64,000 bases of DNA, from NCBI GenBank assembly GCA_963932145.1, contig OZ010586.1:56079516-56143515 (forward strand), in the 5' to 3' direction. This stretch comes from Acanthosepion lycidas. Lineage: Eukaryota; Mollusca; Cephalopoda; Sepiida; Sepiidae. Shown piece by piece: positions 34,566-46,735 of this stretch (the stretch's first letter is position 1; the number at the start of each line of letters is the position of its first letter). A model generated the notes under the pieces. That model made no database searches. It had not been told where the DNA came from and worked only from the letters and a program-made list of their open reading frames with translations. Both the position numbers and the translations under genes were made by a program.

Positions 34566-35372
34566 TATAGGATGCGATGGACAAATTGTCGTCTAAATTA
34601 CGCAAAAAATGAAAATAACACTGACATCTCATTTTAACAGATATATTCATCAAAATTACACAAAAAATATCTTGAAATACTAAAGAGTAAATTTATTCAA
34701 TAAAATCGCCATTGGCTTCAACAACGGCCCTAAGACGAATTCGGAATCTCCTACAACTCTTCTGGGAGGTCTCCTTGTTTATGTTGGTGAATGCTGCCAT
34801 AATCCTTGCCTTCAGTTCATTATTGGTGTTACAAGGAGTTTTGTTGGTCTCTCGCTTAACTTCGCCCTACATATAATAATCAAAGAGGGTCGCTCTGTGG
34901 GAAGTTAGGTAGCCAAATATAACGTGTGATGTGGTCGCAGAAATTGTCTGACAGTCATGACTGTTCTCCTGCTTGTGTAGCATGGCGCAGAGTCTTGTTG
35001 CCAGACATCGGGTCTTCCAGCAGCCACCCTCTAGATCCATGACTAAACTTCGTCTTCAAGGCACTTGATGTAGGCCTCCGTATAGAATCTGAGGCTCTGT
35101 GGGAAGATGAATGGAGGCATAACGTCGCCATTACTAGTGATCAACTCTTTCCAAATCCTGCGCACTGTTCTCAGAGTGACACCCAAATACTCGGAAATGT
35201 TCGCATTGGAGCTTCCGGTGCGAATGCCAAGCAGTACGGCATGCTGTTTCTAAATTTCTGGCGGAGTTAATTGCATCATGATGCTTAACTAACCCTACTA
35301 TACAAAATCAAAACCAAACAACACTCATGTTAAATACAAAATGGCGACAATTTACCCATCGCACCCTGTATA
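34566..35372 (-). mobile_element. Internally deleted mariner-type DNA transposon with both inverted repeats
   Basis: The ends are imperfect inverted repeats: GGATGCGATGGACAAATTGT at the left (34570) and the complement of GGGTGCGATGGGTAAATTGT at the right (to about 35367). TATA lies at both borders. Reading the minus strand, a decayed transposase starts with a helix-turn-helix-like N-terminus (from 35279). It then jumps to the catalytic C-terminal half and ends with VVEANGDFIE and a stop at 34694-34696. At about 810 bp it is shorter than a full mariner (about 1.2-1.3 kb). Confidence 0.9.
34694..35279 (-). pseudogene. Mariner transposase pseudogene
   Basis: The N-terminal part reads QHAVLLGIRTGSSNANISEY and TLRTVRRIWKEL, a DNA-binding helix-turn-helix. 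It is followed at once by SNGDVMPPFIFPQSL, WQQDSAPCYTSRRT and the C-terminal RRFRIRLRAVVEANGDFIE. The Asp in QQDSAP is one catalytic acidic residue of the DDE/D triad. The first catalytic Asp region is missing because about 130 residues between KEL and SNGD are deleted. In-frame stops (for example at codon 10) and at least one frameshift inactivate it. Start at 35279 chosen because MMQL directly precedes the conserved N-terminus. Confidence 0.88.
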
Positions 35373-36124
35373 ACATGGGTAACAAGAAAAAAGATAGAAC
35401 CTTAAAAGCGAAAGAAGATATTGTGAACTTAAAGAGTGAATGGAATACAACTTTGACTGCTTTCACTCTTTCATCCCTTCTTGACTTAATACTAAATTCT
35501 GCAGAAGCTTATACTAGTTACTATAATTATATTGTTTTCCAAAATTTATTAAGTGCTAATGACCACACATCTGGAAACATCTACACTGTGTAATGAATAT
35601 TTCTGCAGCAGGAAGCAGAGTTTTGTCAAACTGGTTGATGGCATTAGAAGATTAGAAAAGCCGACTGGAAGAAGTAGAAAGAATTAAGTATTATATGTTA
35701 ATTGGTTACATTCTAGCCACGCTGCACACATCTGTTTTATGTGAGAAAAATACAGGAAGGTTCCCCAAGAAAACATGAGAGGCAATCCAATGAGCGATTT
35801 CAGAAAAACTGATTTATGTAACTATCACATAAAAACGGAAATGGCAGAAGGAACTTCGCCTGTGAATAACCTTAAATACTTGGATTCATTAAATGCAGCA
35901 GAGAATAGGTTTTCATGCCCATTTGTATAATTGAACAATAAGTCTATTGCAATGTTTTACATGATATGTAAAATATTGATATACACACGCACATACATAT
36001 ATATGAATTGTTGTCTTATATGTTATACTAGTATAATAGCCATAAAAAATGATGGGGTGATATATGAATAGATTCACATTTCCGTCTTGGTTCAAAGAAT
36101 ATGTACATTCTCCTTAGGATGAAA

Positions 36125-36203
36125 GTCACTGGAGTTGAGTAGCGTCAAGTTTGGTCAGTACTTAGATGGAGGATCGTTTGGGAACACCGGATACTGTAAG
36201 CGA
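36125..36203 (+). pseudogene. 5S rRNA-derived sequence (5S pseudogene or 5S-headed SINE)
   Basis: The words GAGTAGCGTCAAGTTTGGTC, AGTACTTAGATGGAGGATCG and TTTGGGAACACCGGATACTGTAAGC follow the 3' half of animal 5S rRNA in order. The internal control region (AAGCAACGTC...GGTTAGTACTTGGATGGG) is still recognisable. The 5' half is not clearly present and about 15-20% of positions differ from a typical 5S. The downstream text (GGGTGGATAAACC) may be a SINE body. It is not a functional 5S gene. Confidence 0.8.
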
Positions 36204-36649
36204 CCTTCTACAATTTCGGCTCTAAGTAATTCACAAAAGGGTGGATAAACCGTAAAACAAAATCAATCAACATAGGATTAAATTGTTATCTTTTGGCCCT
36301 TTCACATAAGATCAGAATGTAGTAGATGTTCTTCAGTGTCGCGTTACCTTTGTCTTCAGATATTTCACAATATGCGATGAAGTGAAACAAGTTCCAGATA
36401 TTCCAACCCTCCTTGCATCAACATTTCGTCACCAAATGGAACTGGATCATTTTTTTTACTTGTTACACTTATCCGTGATTGTCTTATCCAGATAAAGACA
36501 ATACTGAAAAAAGAAAGAGAAAAAAGGCCTAACGCAAGCTTACCTACTCAGTAAAGTACCTGAAGCCTAGATTGCCCAGACTAAACAAAAAACGCTTAAC
36601 AACGTTAGATCCTATGAAAGGATGGTTCTAGTTGTAACCCTAGAAGAAG

Positions 36650-36700
36650 ATCCCATGAGAGTGAAACTTGGTTTGCGACTAGCGCTATTCTTTCATGGGA
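36650..36700. repeat. Small hairpin next to a (TA)n tract
   Basis: ATCCCATGA and TCATGGGAT pair perfectly over nine bases around a loop of about 33 bases. Possible small foldback end; otherwise unexplained. Confidence 0.5.
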
Positions 36701-36707
36701 TTTGACG

Positions 36708-36708
<1 letters not shown>

Positions 36709-36784
<76 letters not shown>
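36709..36784. repeat. (TA)n microsatellite
   Basis: 76 bases of TA. Confidence 0.95.
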
Positions 36785-36785
<1 letters not shown>

Positions 36786-37895
36786 TGGAATATTCAAATA
36801 AAATAATTAGAAAATTAGCATAACATAATTCTGTTGTGTAATCAAATTGATACTAATCAGTAAAATCTTTATATAAAACTCATATTAATAAAAACATTTT
36901 CTTTTTAAGCATAATGAGGAAAGGTGATTTTATTGTATTTTACAAAATAATAATTAGTTTGCACAAACGAGAATAAGGAAAAATGGTCGGAGGGATTATT
37001 TTCCGGGAATCTCAGTTACTTCAAAGTTAATTTTTGTCATTCAAAAGACTTCATATTTCCACCATCATCGTGCAATGTATTTCTCTTGAGATCTGTATTT
37101 ATCAAGTCAGTGATGTCCATGTGATAAAAATAAGTAAGTATTAAAAAAATAAATGCTAAAAGATATAAGCCGACGTGCGAGATGCTGATGTAAAATATCT
37201 TCAACTTATCAATTCTTCAAGGTCAGAAACTTTTACTAAATATAAACTAATATCAATTTACAAGTTGTACTGATATGATATTTAATACACTGAGAACGAA
37301 TTTTGTTTCAGTAGAACGTTTAATATAAGTATCAGCCGTTTTACAACATATTTACCAATTTATCTACCATAGCACAAAAGACACGCTAGTTACTGTGCTT
37401 CACGCTTTTTTCCGCTGATTCATCAGTTTACCAATTCTGAAACATATCACAGAAGTGAAGCCTGTTACGACTTAGTTTTGTTTTTAATAAAAAGGTAAAA
37501 AATAAAACCGTTTTGATGAATTTTCAAAACTTCTAAGCTGCTTAAAATCAGCTGCGCATAAATAGTTCATTATTTGCACGGAAATGATTAGAATTTGAAA
37601 AGGATAACAAACGGCAATCAAGTTAAATGATAACGTTTGATATTTAAAAGAAAAACATTTACACATACATAAACAAAATTGTATGTTTATATTGTAAATT
37701 CAGGCATCACATTATTATTTGCTCAGTCATTGACTGTTCACAGCAAAGGTATCTTAAACTATCGACATTACACAAAGTTATGATATTGACTTTACACAAT
37801 GCTGTCTTAAGATATTGACATTACGCCTCCCTTCAAACAGTTTCAACAAATACCCCTTTTAAGCATATTACAGTACACAGAAAGTATTTATAATA

Positions 37896-38202
37896 CAGTG
37901 CAACCTCGGTTCTTGTCTCACAGAAAATTCGAGATGAAAATGCCTCGGTTATCGAACAAAATTTCGGTTCTCGAACAACATAGCCTAACCGAGTTAAGAC
38001 GAAAGAAATACATTCTGAGTCAACCACCGTGTTGTATACATTCGTGTGTTGTGTTGTGCCATGCTTTTCTTTTCCAGTTTTATTGTACTGTAACCATTTA
38101 TTTCTCTCTACATTGATTCCTATTTAAAAAATAGTTTCGGTTTACGAACATTTAGTGGTAACGAACGGAGTTCAAACACGAATTAAATTCGTGAGCCGAC
38201 TG
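37896..38202. mobile_element. Tigger/pogo-like MITE, 307 bp
   Basis: Starts CAGTGCAACCTCGGTTCTTG and ends GAGCCGACTG. TA lies at 37894-37895 and 38203-38204, the pogo-group target duplication. The subterminal text on the minus strand, TTAAATTCGTGTTTGAACTC then CGTAAACCGAAA, is the Tigger-type pattern of facing GTTCG(T)AA words. No transposase remains, so the element is non-autonomous. The plus-strand 72-codon frame at 37898-38116 is an artefact of the element. Confidence 0.8.
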
Positions 38203-38299
38203 TATTGTTAAAATAAAATTATTGAATGTTTGTAACATTGCGAGAGACGTTCAGAATTTAATGCTTCCTAGTTATTTGCACGGAACAAAAACAGATAAA

Positions 38300-38760
38300 C
38301 AGATAAAGCGTGCCGAATGACAACGATTGGATGAAGCAGTTTTTCATCTACAAAATTCTATTTTTCCATCGAGTCGACACTCGTGGCAATACATTTTACA
38401 GGCACTATTCATTTTGCGCGTTAGCAGTTGGTCAGGGAGCCAGGGACGTGGCCTGTCACATAGGCCACTGTCGTCATTACTGAAATGTATTAACTACTGT
38501 CTAGATGTGCTTACATCTACTCGTTGGTCTCTTCAAAGTTCGATGAATACCAATTTATGCAACTTTTCCGAATGGGAAATCATGTGACACAGTTCTGCTT
38601 CATACGCGCTTTCCTGAGAGACGCCATTTTGCTCGGCTGATATCTGTAAACGAGTCGCCAAATTATGGTTTATTGGTGGGTAGGTTCAACTCGTATTGTC
38701 ATACGCCTAATATCCGTCTATAAAAGAATGGATTATTTTCGAAGCGACCTATATAAATAT
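38300..38760. other. GC-richer unrecognised segment
   Basis: Base composition and several open frames (86 codons at 38327-38587 on the plus strand) suggest old coding or transposon sequence, but no motif could be assigned in any frame. Confidence 0.25.
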
Positions 38761-39117
38761 GAGTTTTTGTTTGAATGAAGGGCGAATACGCGTAATAAAA
38801 GTTTTTATTGCATTAAAACGTATTTCTGTTAACGTTAAAGAAAAGATCTCCAGAAGATTGAGACTCTGCCGTTGAACGTTTGTCTGGAAATCTCTGTTGC
38901 ATTATTAAAAGAAATGAATTTTTCTCAAGACATTTTCTCTTTGAAAAGTGGTTTGCTTATTCGTATTCATAAAGTCTCTTATGGTATCTGTGAATATCAT
39001 TATAAACTAAAAAAGAATATAAAACACGAATTTTGGAATTGCAATTTGGGATGAGAATTACTGGCGAGGCATACAAGAAGTTATTCAAGATATTTCAAAT
39101 AATTTTGCTGAGAAGTA

Positions 39118-39218
39118 TTAGGTTGGTGCAAAAATAATGACGTAATAATGTCGTTTTTTGACGTATTTTTTAACGTCAAAAACGACATTATTACGTCATT
39201 ATTTTTGCACCAACCTAA
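39118..39218. mobile_element. 101-bp mariner-type palindromic MITE
   Basis: Flanked by TA at 39116-39117 and 39219-39220. The arms begin and end with the TTAGGTTGGTGCAAAAATAATG terminus and match without error over about 41 bases, up to the inner GTCGTTTTT. Inner sequence is nearly identical to the 26.8-kb copy. Same family as at 12.2 kb, different subfamily. Confidence 0.94.
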
Positions 39219-40559
39219 TATATACGAATAATAACTCAAAGTAATTCATGCATTTCTGGTGAGAAGTGGGTTGAGAATAAATCAGAAGGAATAGTCAACT
39301 CGGGAAAAGTTTAGAAGTTTATTTTTAGTTTTACTTCACAATAATCCGAAGAGATTTTGACTTTCTCTTCATTTAATGGCAAACACTCAACAACACAGTC
39401 ACACTTCTATGAGAAACCTTATTTTATCTTTCTTGTTGAAAACAGTTTTGTAACGATGAGACTTCAAGATTTATCAAATCGAGTTATTCCATTTTTTCCT
39501 GTGTTTAGCGTAAATCCTTTTTGTACCTCAATGTACAATATTAAAATCATATTTATCATTACTAAATAATATCTGGAGGTGTTTTATAGTGCCGTCATTT
39601 ATGGCGTCCACTAAGATTATGTGTAACAGATCAGATAAACAAAAGTAAAATTGATCAGCAGCAGCAACAATAAGAAAAAAGAACTGGTATTGCAAACAGT
39701 TTTATTCAAATAAAAGAGTGTGATTTTTGATTGGCTGACATCTGATGGATCATTGCAATGATCAGATCACATGACATATCATGGATCGGTGTCATTCTTT
39801 AAACTTTAACAGAAGTTGAACTTTTCTATTCTCTAGAACAATTACTGGTTTATGCGTAGACTATTGATCTGCAAATACCAGTTGTTTAAACAATTCTTAT
39901 TCAATTTATTTTTGTTTTAGTTTAATAAAAATTCTATTTAATAAAAAGGACTTTTTTATCGCTACAAAATTGTAGCAATGTACGTAAATTACGTGTTTCA
40001 TTAAAAGAGGGTTGTTGACAATTCCGAGCAGAAGTTAAACATTTAAAAGTGTTCCTGATATTGTGACACCGAAGAAAATAATACAATATTGCAAAACTTT
40101 GATTAGAGATTAATAAAAATGGTAAAGATATATATTTTTGTCTATGCCAAACGTTTATTTGAACAAGCAGCTAAACAAATGCCATGAATCTGATTAACAA
40201 ATATAACACAAATTTTATTAAAAAAAAAACCTTAAATAGAAAATAAAAGAATGGAATTGATGTAAATAACGAGATTAGCTTAAACTAAATTAAAGTTGCA
40301 GTTTCACTTTTGCTATTTCCAAATAGATGTAATTTTTTTTTTAATTTTAAAATTGCGTTTCAGTATTTTGTCATTTTAAATTATACACAAAAGGTTTTCT
40401 TTCCAAATTTTCGGTTTTGAAAACCTTTTTTGAAATTTGTTGTACAAAACTACAGGAAGCTTAAATGATTTGACGAAGTTTCACATTATTCGAAACGTAA
40501 ATAAAACCTTTTGGAAATTTGTTCGTTACATAAACAAAAGTTTCAAACAAGTGCAGACA

Positions 40560-41640
40560 TCGACCTAAAAGCGTGTAACTTCTCCCTTTGACTGTTATGT
40601 GACGTCACATGGGGGTGTATGAAGTGGTAAGAGTGGTTGCGTGGATACATCTATTCAAGCACATTTATTGAGTTTTGCAACGTGTTCCATATGTATTCCA
40701 TGGGGTTTATATTTGGCAGTGTAGAAGTCTGGTAACTGTTTCTGGAATCTGTTTAGTGTCACCAGAGCACGACGGTGGTTACATTATGTTGCTGAAACAA
40801 AAGATCACCGCTGCGAAACAGCAAAAGGTGTGCAAATGATCTGCACCTGTCAAGACCGACTGCACTTGTAGTCTTTGCAAACTTCCCACGCTACACCATT
40901 ACAGAGCTATCACCAGATTCCATAACATCCTGTTTACAGATTCTATCGATAGTTTAATTTGGTCTCCATCATACACGGACTCAACCGTCTGTTTGAAAGC
41001 GATGGAAACATAATTCGTCCGACCAGATATCACTGTATCTATCTTCCACGGTTCAATGACAATGTCTTCTGAGGCGCAGTAATAGTTGCGGTGGTGGTGT
41101 TAATAGAAGCGTGCGAAATTCCATGGAATGTAACGTATGGTGTACAACGTTTTTAACAATGTGTTGCATTGTACAATACTCGAGAGCAACTCGAGGTAGA
41201 GGTTTACAGAGTAAGAAGCACAGCTTAAGCAGATATGTGTGGAAGATAACAGTTAACCGTAGACCTGAACAGGTTAAGGTTAAGATCGGGAAGTAACATC
41301 TTGGGAGTCGGTTTCAGGCAGTCGCTTGCAGTCCTGTTCTTGTATCACCTGTGGATACCTGCAGTTTTAACAGTTTTTTCCCGTTTTATATTCATATATT
41401 CCTTGTATACTTTTGCTATTGCTGCCCGAGTAAAATCAAGAGCATTTGACACTTTTGTAACTATCTTTCTTCCTTTTAAATACTGTCCGCGTCCCGTGTC
41501 TGCCACAGTTCCAGCTACACTGCTTCTTTACCTATTATGTCAACAATATAGGACATCCGGCTGTCCTATTTCTACAAACCATACAGTGAACGACCCTTCA
41601 ATTTTGGTGGAAGAGAGTATTTCAGAATATTTAAGTATAA
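40560..41640 (-). pseudogene. Tc1-like transposase pseudogene, most of its length
   Basis: Reading the minus strand from about 41600 through frameshifts: an N-terminal helix-turn-helix-like piece, KIVTKVSNALDFTRAAIAKV, then YKEY. Further on comes DRYSDIWSDELCFHRF, where the Tc1 family has a DIWSDES-type block containing the second catalytic Asp. Next are GDSSVMV, GKFAKTTSAVGLDRC, QQHNVTT and a C-terminal piece NPMEYIWNTLQNSINV, which carries the third acidic residue (NPMEYIW). Roughly full length but broken by many stops. No clean inverted repeats were identified. Confidence 0.8.
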
Positions 41641-41699
41641 TGGCTTTGAACAGTTTCGAATATGCAGCTTGAATAAAAACCACTGAACACAATCTCTTT

Positions 41700-42860
41700 A
41701 TGACCAGTTGACTTCAAATTATATTTTTAAACATCAAATATTGGAAATTGAATGACAGAGTAGAAAAGAAATGTCAATTTTCCAGCTTTGGTTTAATATA
41801 TAAAATTTATAAATCAAATATGTAAACCAGATGACCGATGTCATTGACTAAATTGTGAGCCATGGAATTTCATGAACTGATATTACTAGAAAACCAAAAA
41901 TAATGTTAACAATGGAATATGTAAATTATTTAACAAACACGCTTATAAAGTTCAGTGCACATAAAAACAACTGTTAGGTGGCAAAATCATCACAGTCTGT
42001 AAATGTAGAATTGATCTTAATTTGAGAAAACATTGTCATTTCTCAATACGTGTTGATTGAAATATCAAAACATTGATCTAAAAATGATTAGGAAAAAAAA
42101 GGAATCTTCAAATCTTATTTTTTTTTCTTGCAAAAGATTTATTAATATTTTAACATAATAACTAACTAGGGGAAAATAAGCAAACGTATATATTGACTCC
42201 TGGCCTCACCTATATGTAAACGCAAGAAAAACAATTATTTTAGTTTCTATCTGATTTTTTAGTATACAATACGATGACATCAAAAGTCTTGACTGAAGTC
42301 ATTAAATATTTTCAGTATTTTTATATCTAATACAAGATAAAGCGATGAAGTCTAAAAAGGAATTCTTTCGTTCTCTTCAGTGAATTTATGTTCAAAAGCC
42401 ATTATAAATAGACATCGTTAGATTAGAGATACGCTTTCCAGGTTTAAATATATATATATATTTGCATCCGAAAGGATACTTTGAAAAGTTTCATTTGTAA
42501 TCGATACTGAAAACCATAATGGGTTCTCTGGAGATCAATTATCCTTTATGTCAAATAATCTTTCCTAGTCAAGTGAATTTCGTTAGTCGCTCTTTCGAAT
42601 GCCGATTGCATTATGTTCAGTAATGTCGCTTGACAATGAGTCATAGATGTCGTGATCAATTCGTATTTAGTAAAATTAGATGATTAAGAGAATATATGAC
42701 CAACAAAGTACACGTGGCTAATCACGGGATTAATCACGTGATCTACTAAAAAGATGTACTCAGGTATTGCAGTGGATTCTGCCAGAAAGGTAAATAGATA
42801 AATATAACAAGCAGTGTGTTTGCGTTATTCGTTGAGTATTACTTAAAGCTTCTTTTCTTT
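41700..42860. other. Non-coding stretch, nothing recognised
   Basis: Short (TA) run near 42450. CACGTG (42710) and ATCACGTGAT (42733-42742) words lie about 25 bases apart. No gene found. Confidence 0.35.
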
Positions 42861-42869
42861 CCTTCCCAG

Positions 42870-42990
42870 CGTCCAACGCGTAAAGCAATATGGCCTACAT
42901 CGATGGAAATAGCCAAGTGAATCGAAATAAAGAAAGCGTAAATTTTTATTCAACCCTCTTTTTCTCTCCTTTATATTTGCAAATAAAATG
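42870..42990 (+). other. Exon-like candidate behind a strong splice-acceptor-like tract
   Basis: CTTCTTTTCTTTCCTTCCCAG at 42849-42869 (written in two parts: a 15-base pyrimidine run, then CCCAG) is the best acceptor-like site I noticed. After it, one frame is open for 16 codons to TGA, closely followed by AATAAAG (a polyadenylation-like word near 42927). A second frame starts with ATG at 42890 in a favourable context (A at -3, G at +4) and runs 34 codons. Neither peptide is recognised, so an exon is only a possibility. Confidence 0.2.
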
Positions 42991-42999
42991 AGGGATCCC

Positions 43000-45948
43000 A
43001 ACCGCGGAAAAGTTAGTTCCGTTTTTTTATCAACTTCCCTTAAAACAGAAAATCAAAGGCTGCTGTGATACTAGTTTATTTTAGATTGTGTACAGTAACC
43101 TTATATTTCTATTACACATCGTCATAGACGATAAAATTCAATTTTATTACACATACTAAACAGTAAAATGGTTTGTATTACCTCCGTGGAGGCCATTGCT
43201 ACATTTCAAAACCAGAATGTTTTCAAACCAAGATTATTTTTAATTGCTCTAACAAGTAGTCAGTCTTATGGAATTCGTGATATATCATCAGAAAAAGAAT
43301 TATATGTAGAAATAATATCAAATGAAGTGCACAGAAATATTTCTTTTAGTTCTAAAAACAAGTATATGATAAAAAGTAAAATAAAAAAATTCTCTTGAAC
43401 AAATTAACCGAAAAAATCATAAAGTCTATTTTAATGGGTAAAATATAAATTTACTAATTAATTTAATGTCGCAATAATTCATATAGGTTAATTTTAAAGA
43501 AATTCACACTTCTGGAATTCCTGTTTTTCTGTAATTTAGAACATATAAGAACTACATATTATCTTATGTCTTAGTAAATATTCAAATGATTCTCAGTTGG
43601 AGACTTCTGAAAGGAACGTGAGGAAAAATAATAATATATTCCACAAATTTAGAAGTTTAATTTTCTTTTAGATTCAGGATTTCTCTTTTATAGTCTTTTG
43701 TAACAATTTACTGTTTTCCTTTAAAATTCATTGACCATATTCTTTAATGAGTCAATTTTAAACTTGGTGTCTACCTTGTGCCTATGGTACTTCTCAATGG
43801 TGCCAGCAGTTAGTTTTCAAGCCCAAGTTTCGAAGTATACAACGCGTAAAATTTTAACGACATTATTCAGACGACAGATGACCAGAATTCTGCGCCATAT
43901 TGTAACAACTTCATCATGAAAACATCAGTGAGACTGCACCGTTGCATTCGCATCCAAGATAATTACACTAATGAATAAAGTGGAAAATGTCGCCATGGTT
44001 TTCTTTTACCCATTTATTTTCGTCTATTGCAAATAGTGTAGCTTGCTTATATTAAATCATAATTAGTCCAAAGAAAGATAACAGTTTACACATCCACACC
44101 GAGGACCAAAGAATTTTCCTTTTGCCAACTGAGTGTACAATTAAAACTTTACCAATATTTTAGTGTAATTCTGACTCAAGCGAATTTAAATAAAAGGAAA
44201 TTATTCTTCGTCCTCTTAATTTACATATGGCCACGTATATATGTAACTTAAACGGATGATTATGTTATAAAAATGGTTCTTTACAAGTTTATTGACACTA
44301 TTACAGATATAAAATATCATCAATTTTTAAGAGTTTTAAAGGAAAATATCTGTTTTATTCGCAGATTTTGATCTTAACTTTCATTAATTCAATGTCTGAC
44401 TGCGAATAAATACAAATATTAAAACATATCTGCAGTTCAATTTGAATGGCACAACGTTTAACTGATCTTATCTTTCACATTCTCTTTTCAGAATCAGACA
44501 TGAGTATTATTAGTCGACTTTTATAATCTATTGACAGACACTACACATGCACAAACATACTGACCACAATGATAAAAAATAAACTTGTAAAAGTATTTGG
44601 ATATTATTCAGGCTAAAATTATTCAAGATTATTTGCTTTTAAGTTTAAATCATTTTTGTGCGGAAAAAGATTTACGGATTTGTAAAAGTTTCTTCTTGCG
44701 TAAATATTTAACAGGGACACGCCGAGGATTTATCATTCTAGCACATTTTTCTTCTTTATATTTTCCTTGTCAAATAATCAGCATTTTCAAAACAAGAATT
44801 ACAGATGCAGCATGCATCTTTTTGGCAATCATTAATATTTTTCATTGCATGTGTCTGTTGACATGAGATCCTAAGTTGAAAAAGTTTTTATGTGCCAATG
44901 CCATGATCGTATCATTTTAGTTGTTTTGGCGAAATAATTTAATAATAATTTATTCAAATGAATATTTATTATTGCAATACCGAAGGTCGTACAAATGCCA
45001 AGTCAGAGACGACCATTTTCTTCTTTTTCGCATAATACCTGAAAAGTCAAGTAGTAAAGTAAACCATTAAAAGTGTCTTACAATATTGTGGCACGGAGCC
45101 AAAGACCACCACTAGATGATAATAGAAAATAGTTACAGTGCATATGCCCTAATCATAGACAAGTATCACTCAGAAATATTCTTAATTGCATACGAATACT
45201 TGTAAGCAAAACCTTTAGATTGTATTTCAAATCTAAGACAGTAAATATGATTTTCCAAAAGAACACCTTCAGACAGTCAGTTCATACGTAGACTATGAGT
45301 CTGAATAAAAACTTTCACTCCAATTAATTACACTAATATTGATTTGTAATCAACAAATTTATTAATAGAGAAGGTAGCAATTACTAAAAATAGAAAGAAA
45401 AGACAGACATGTGATAAATACGCACATAAGACCGCATAATAAAAGCATACATGAGACAATGTAATAAATGCATGTATTCATCGTTGTAGAAAGGCGAATA
45501 AACCATTGCTGAATTTACAAACTTATAAAAATAGAGGAACTACATATCGCGTTAAAAATGCTTTTTATCGGCTTTCTTTTAAGTGTATAAAGCCCAATCT
45601 TTGAACTTTGTTGGGAGAAGATAAAAGAGATCGAAGAAAGTTCAGTGTATGCATAACAAACGGTTTTAAAAATTATAATGTGTGATGTGGTAAGTTAAAA
45701 AATATCCTCTCACAGAACGAATATTTTAGAGTCTCCACCTGATAATTTCCAATCACTTATTGCAGTTATAATAAGTAAGATTCTTGACAATCCAGTTCTT
45801 CATTATGATTAATCATTTAGTCCTGCAGTGTGTAGAAATAGCAATATTCCAAGACATGAATTGTTTCGATATTGGGATATGTATCTAAGATTTGCGTATA
45901 AAGTAGCAATTCTAGTTATTTGTTTTTAGTATTATATCGGTTTTTTAA
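43000..45948. other. Long non-coding stretch, nothing recognised
   Basis: Chance-length frames only (longest 89 codons, 44597-44866). No repeats or motifs could be assigned. Confidence 0.4.
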
Positions 45949-45950
45949 AC

Positions 45951-46007
<57 letters not shown>
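45951..46007. repeat. (TTA)n microsatellite
   Basis: About 19 tandem ATT/TTA units. Confidence 0.95.
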
Positions 46008-46204
46008 CAATTCATTTAGTCAATAGTCCTAAAGCCCATGACATTTTTTATTAAGCGCAAACTTCATTATCATTTAGATACGAATTTCTAGGCGTAAACT
46101 TGAATCATGAACGAACTGGCTGAATTTGTTCTTCGAACGTCTATTGGATCTAAATTCACATTAGACCGAAAATGATACTTGCATATTTGTGCCATCGCAA
46201 AAGA

Positions 46205-46735
46205 TGTTGGGAAATAGTCCTTGTATCGATCCAAAACACTACATGATCTAGCTTTACAAAAGTCAGATCAAACTATGAATGGAGTATTGCTGTCATATCT
46301 GGGCTGGTCTTGCGCAGTCTTCAATGTCCAGCCTCGTCAGAGTTCAAAGCCATTACGCGGCATTATTTTCCAACATGCAACCTCTTTTCTACAGACGATA
46401 CGTCGCAAGCCTCTTGCTATTCTATCGCTATTTCCATGGCAAATGTTAACAAGATTAATATTCCTTCACAGATAGGACCCTCTATGTCATATTCACCGTG
46501 GAAATCATTTCCATTCACTAAGACAGCTTCTTCCCCAGAATTGATATTTTCTGGAAGAGACTCCTGAGTGGATGCTTCCCTCACCACTACAACTTTTCAG
46601 GGTCTTAGATAATCTTCATTATATGTACTTCTTACCACACACTCCCCCCTTTCAACTATTTTAATCAGTAACCCTCTGCCTTGAGTGACCTTTGGGACTT
46701 GTATTGGGTGAACTAAAGTAATAAATAAACGTCAG
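46205..46735 (+). mobile_element. Non-LTR retrotransposon 3' end (family A), heavily decayed
   Basis: The DNA follows the better copy at 57.3-58.0 kb block by block. ACAAAAGTCAGATCA...ATGGAGTATTGCTGTCATATCTGGGCTGG encodes the family YCCHIWAG block. TCTATCGCTATTTCCATGGCAAATG and CACCACTACAACTTTTCAG follow. The tail is TTGAGTGACCTTTGGGACTTGTATTGGGTGAA...AATAAATAAAC. Frames shift several times, so the two plus-strand frames of 84-85 codons here are pieces of one dead element. Confidence 0.8.

Noticed and set aside
36125..36203. Functional 5S rRNA gene
   Set aside because: Only the 3' half is recognisable, with many substitutions and no terminator T-run at the expected end.
39748..39763. 16-bp perfect palindrome GATCATTGCAATGATC
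   Set aside because: Isolated and without flanking repeats or element ends; insufficient to call an operator or attachment site.
40597..40610. Perfect ATGTGACGTCACAT palindrome as a CREB site
   Set aside because: It lies inside the decayed Tc1 transposase region; a single palindromic match there needs no regulatory explanation.
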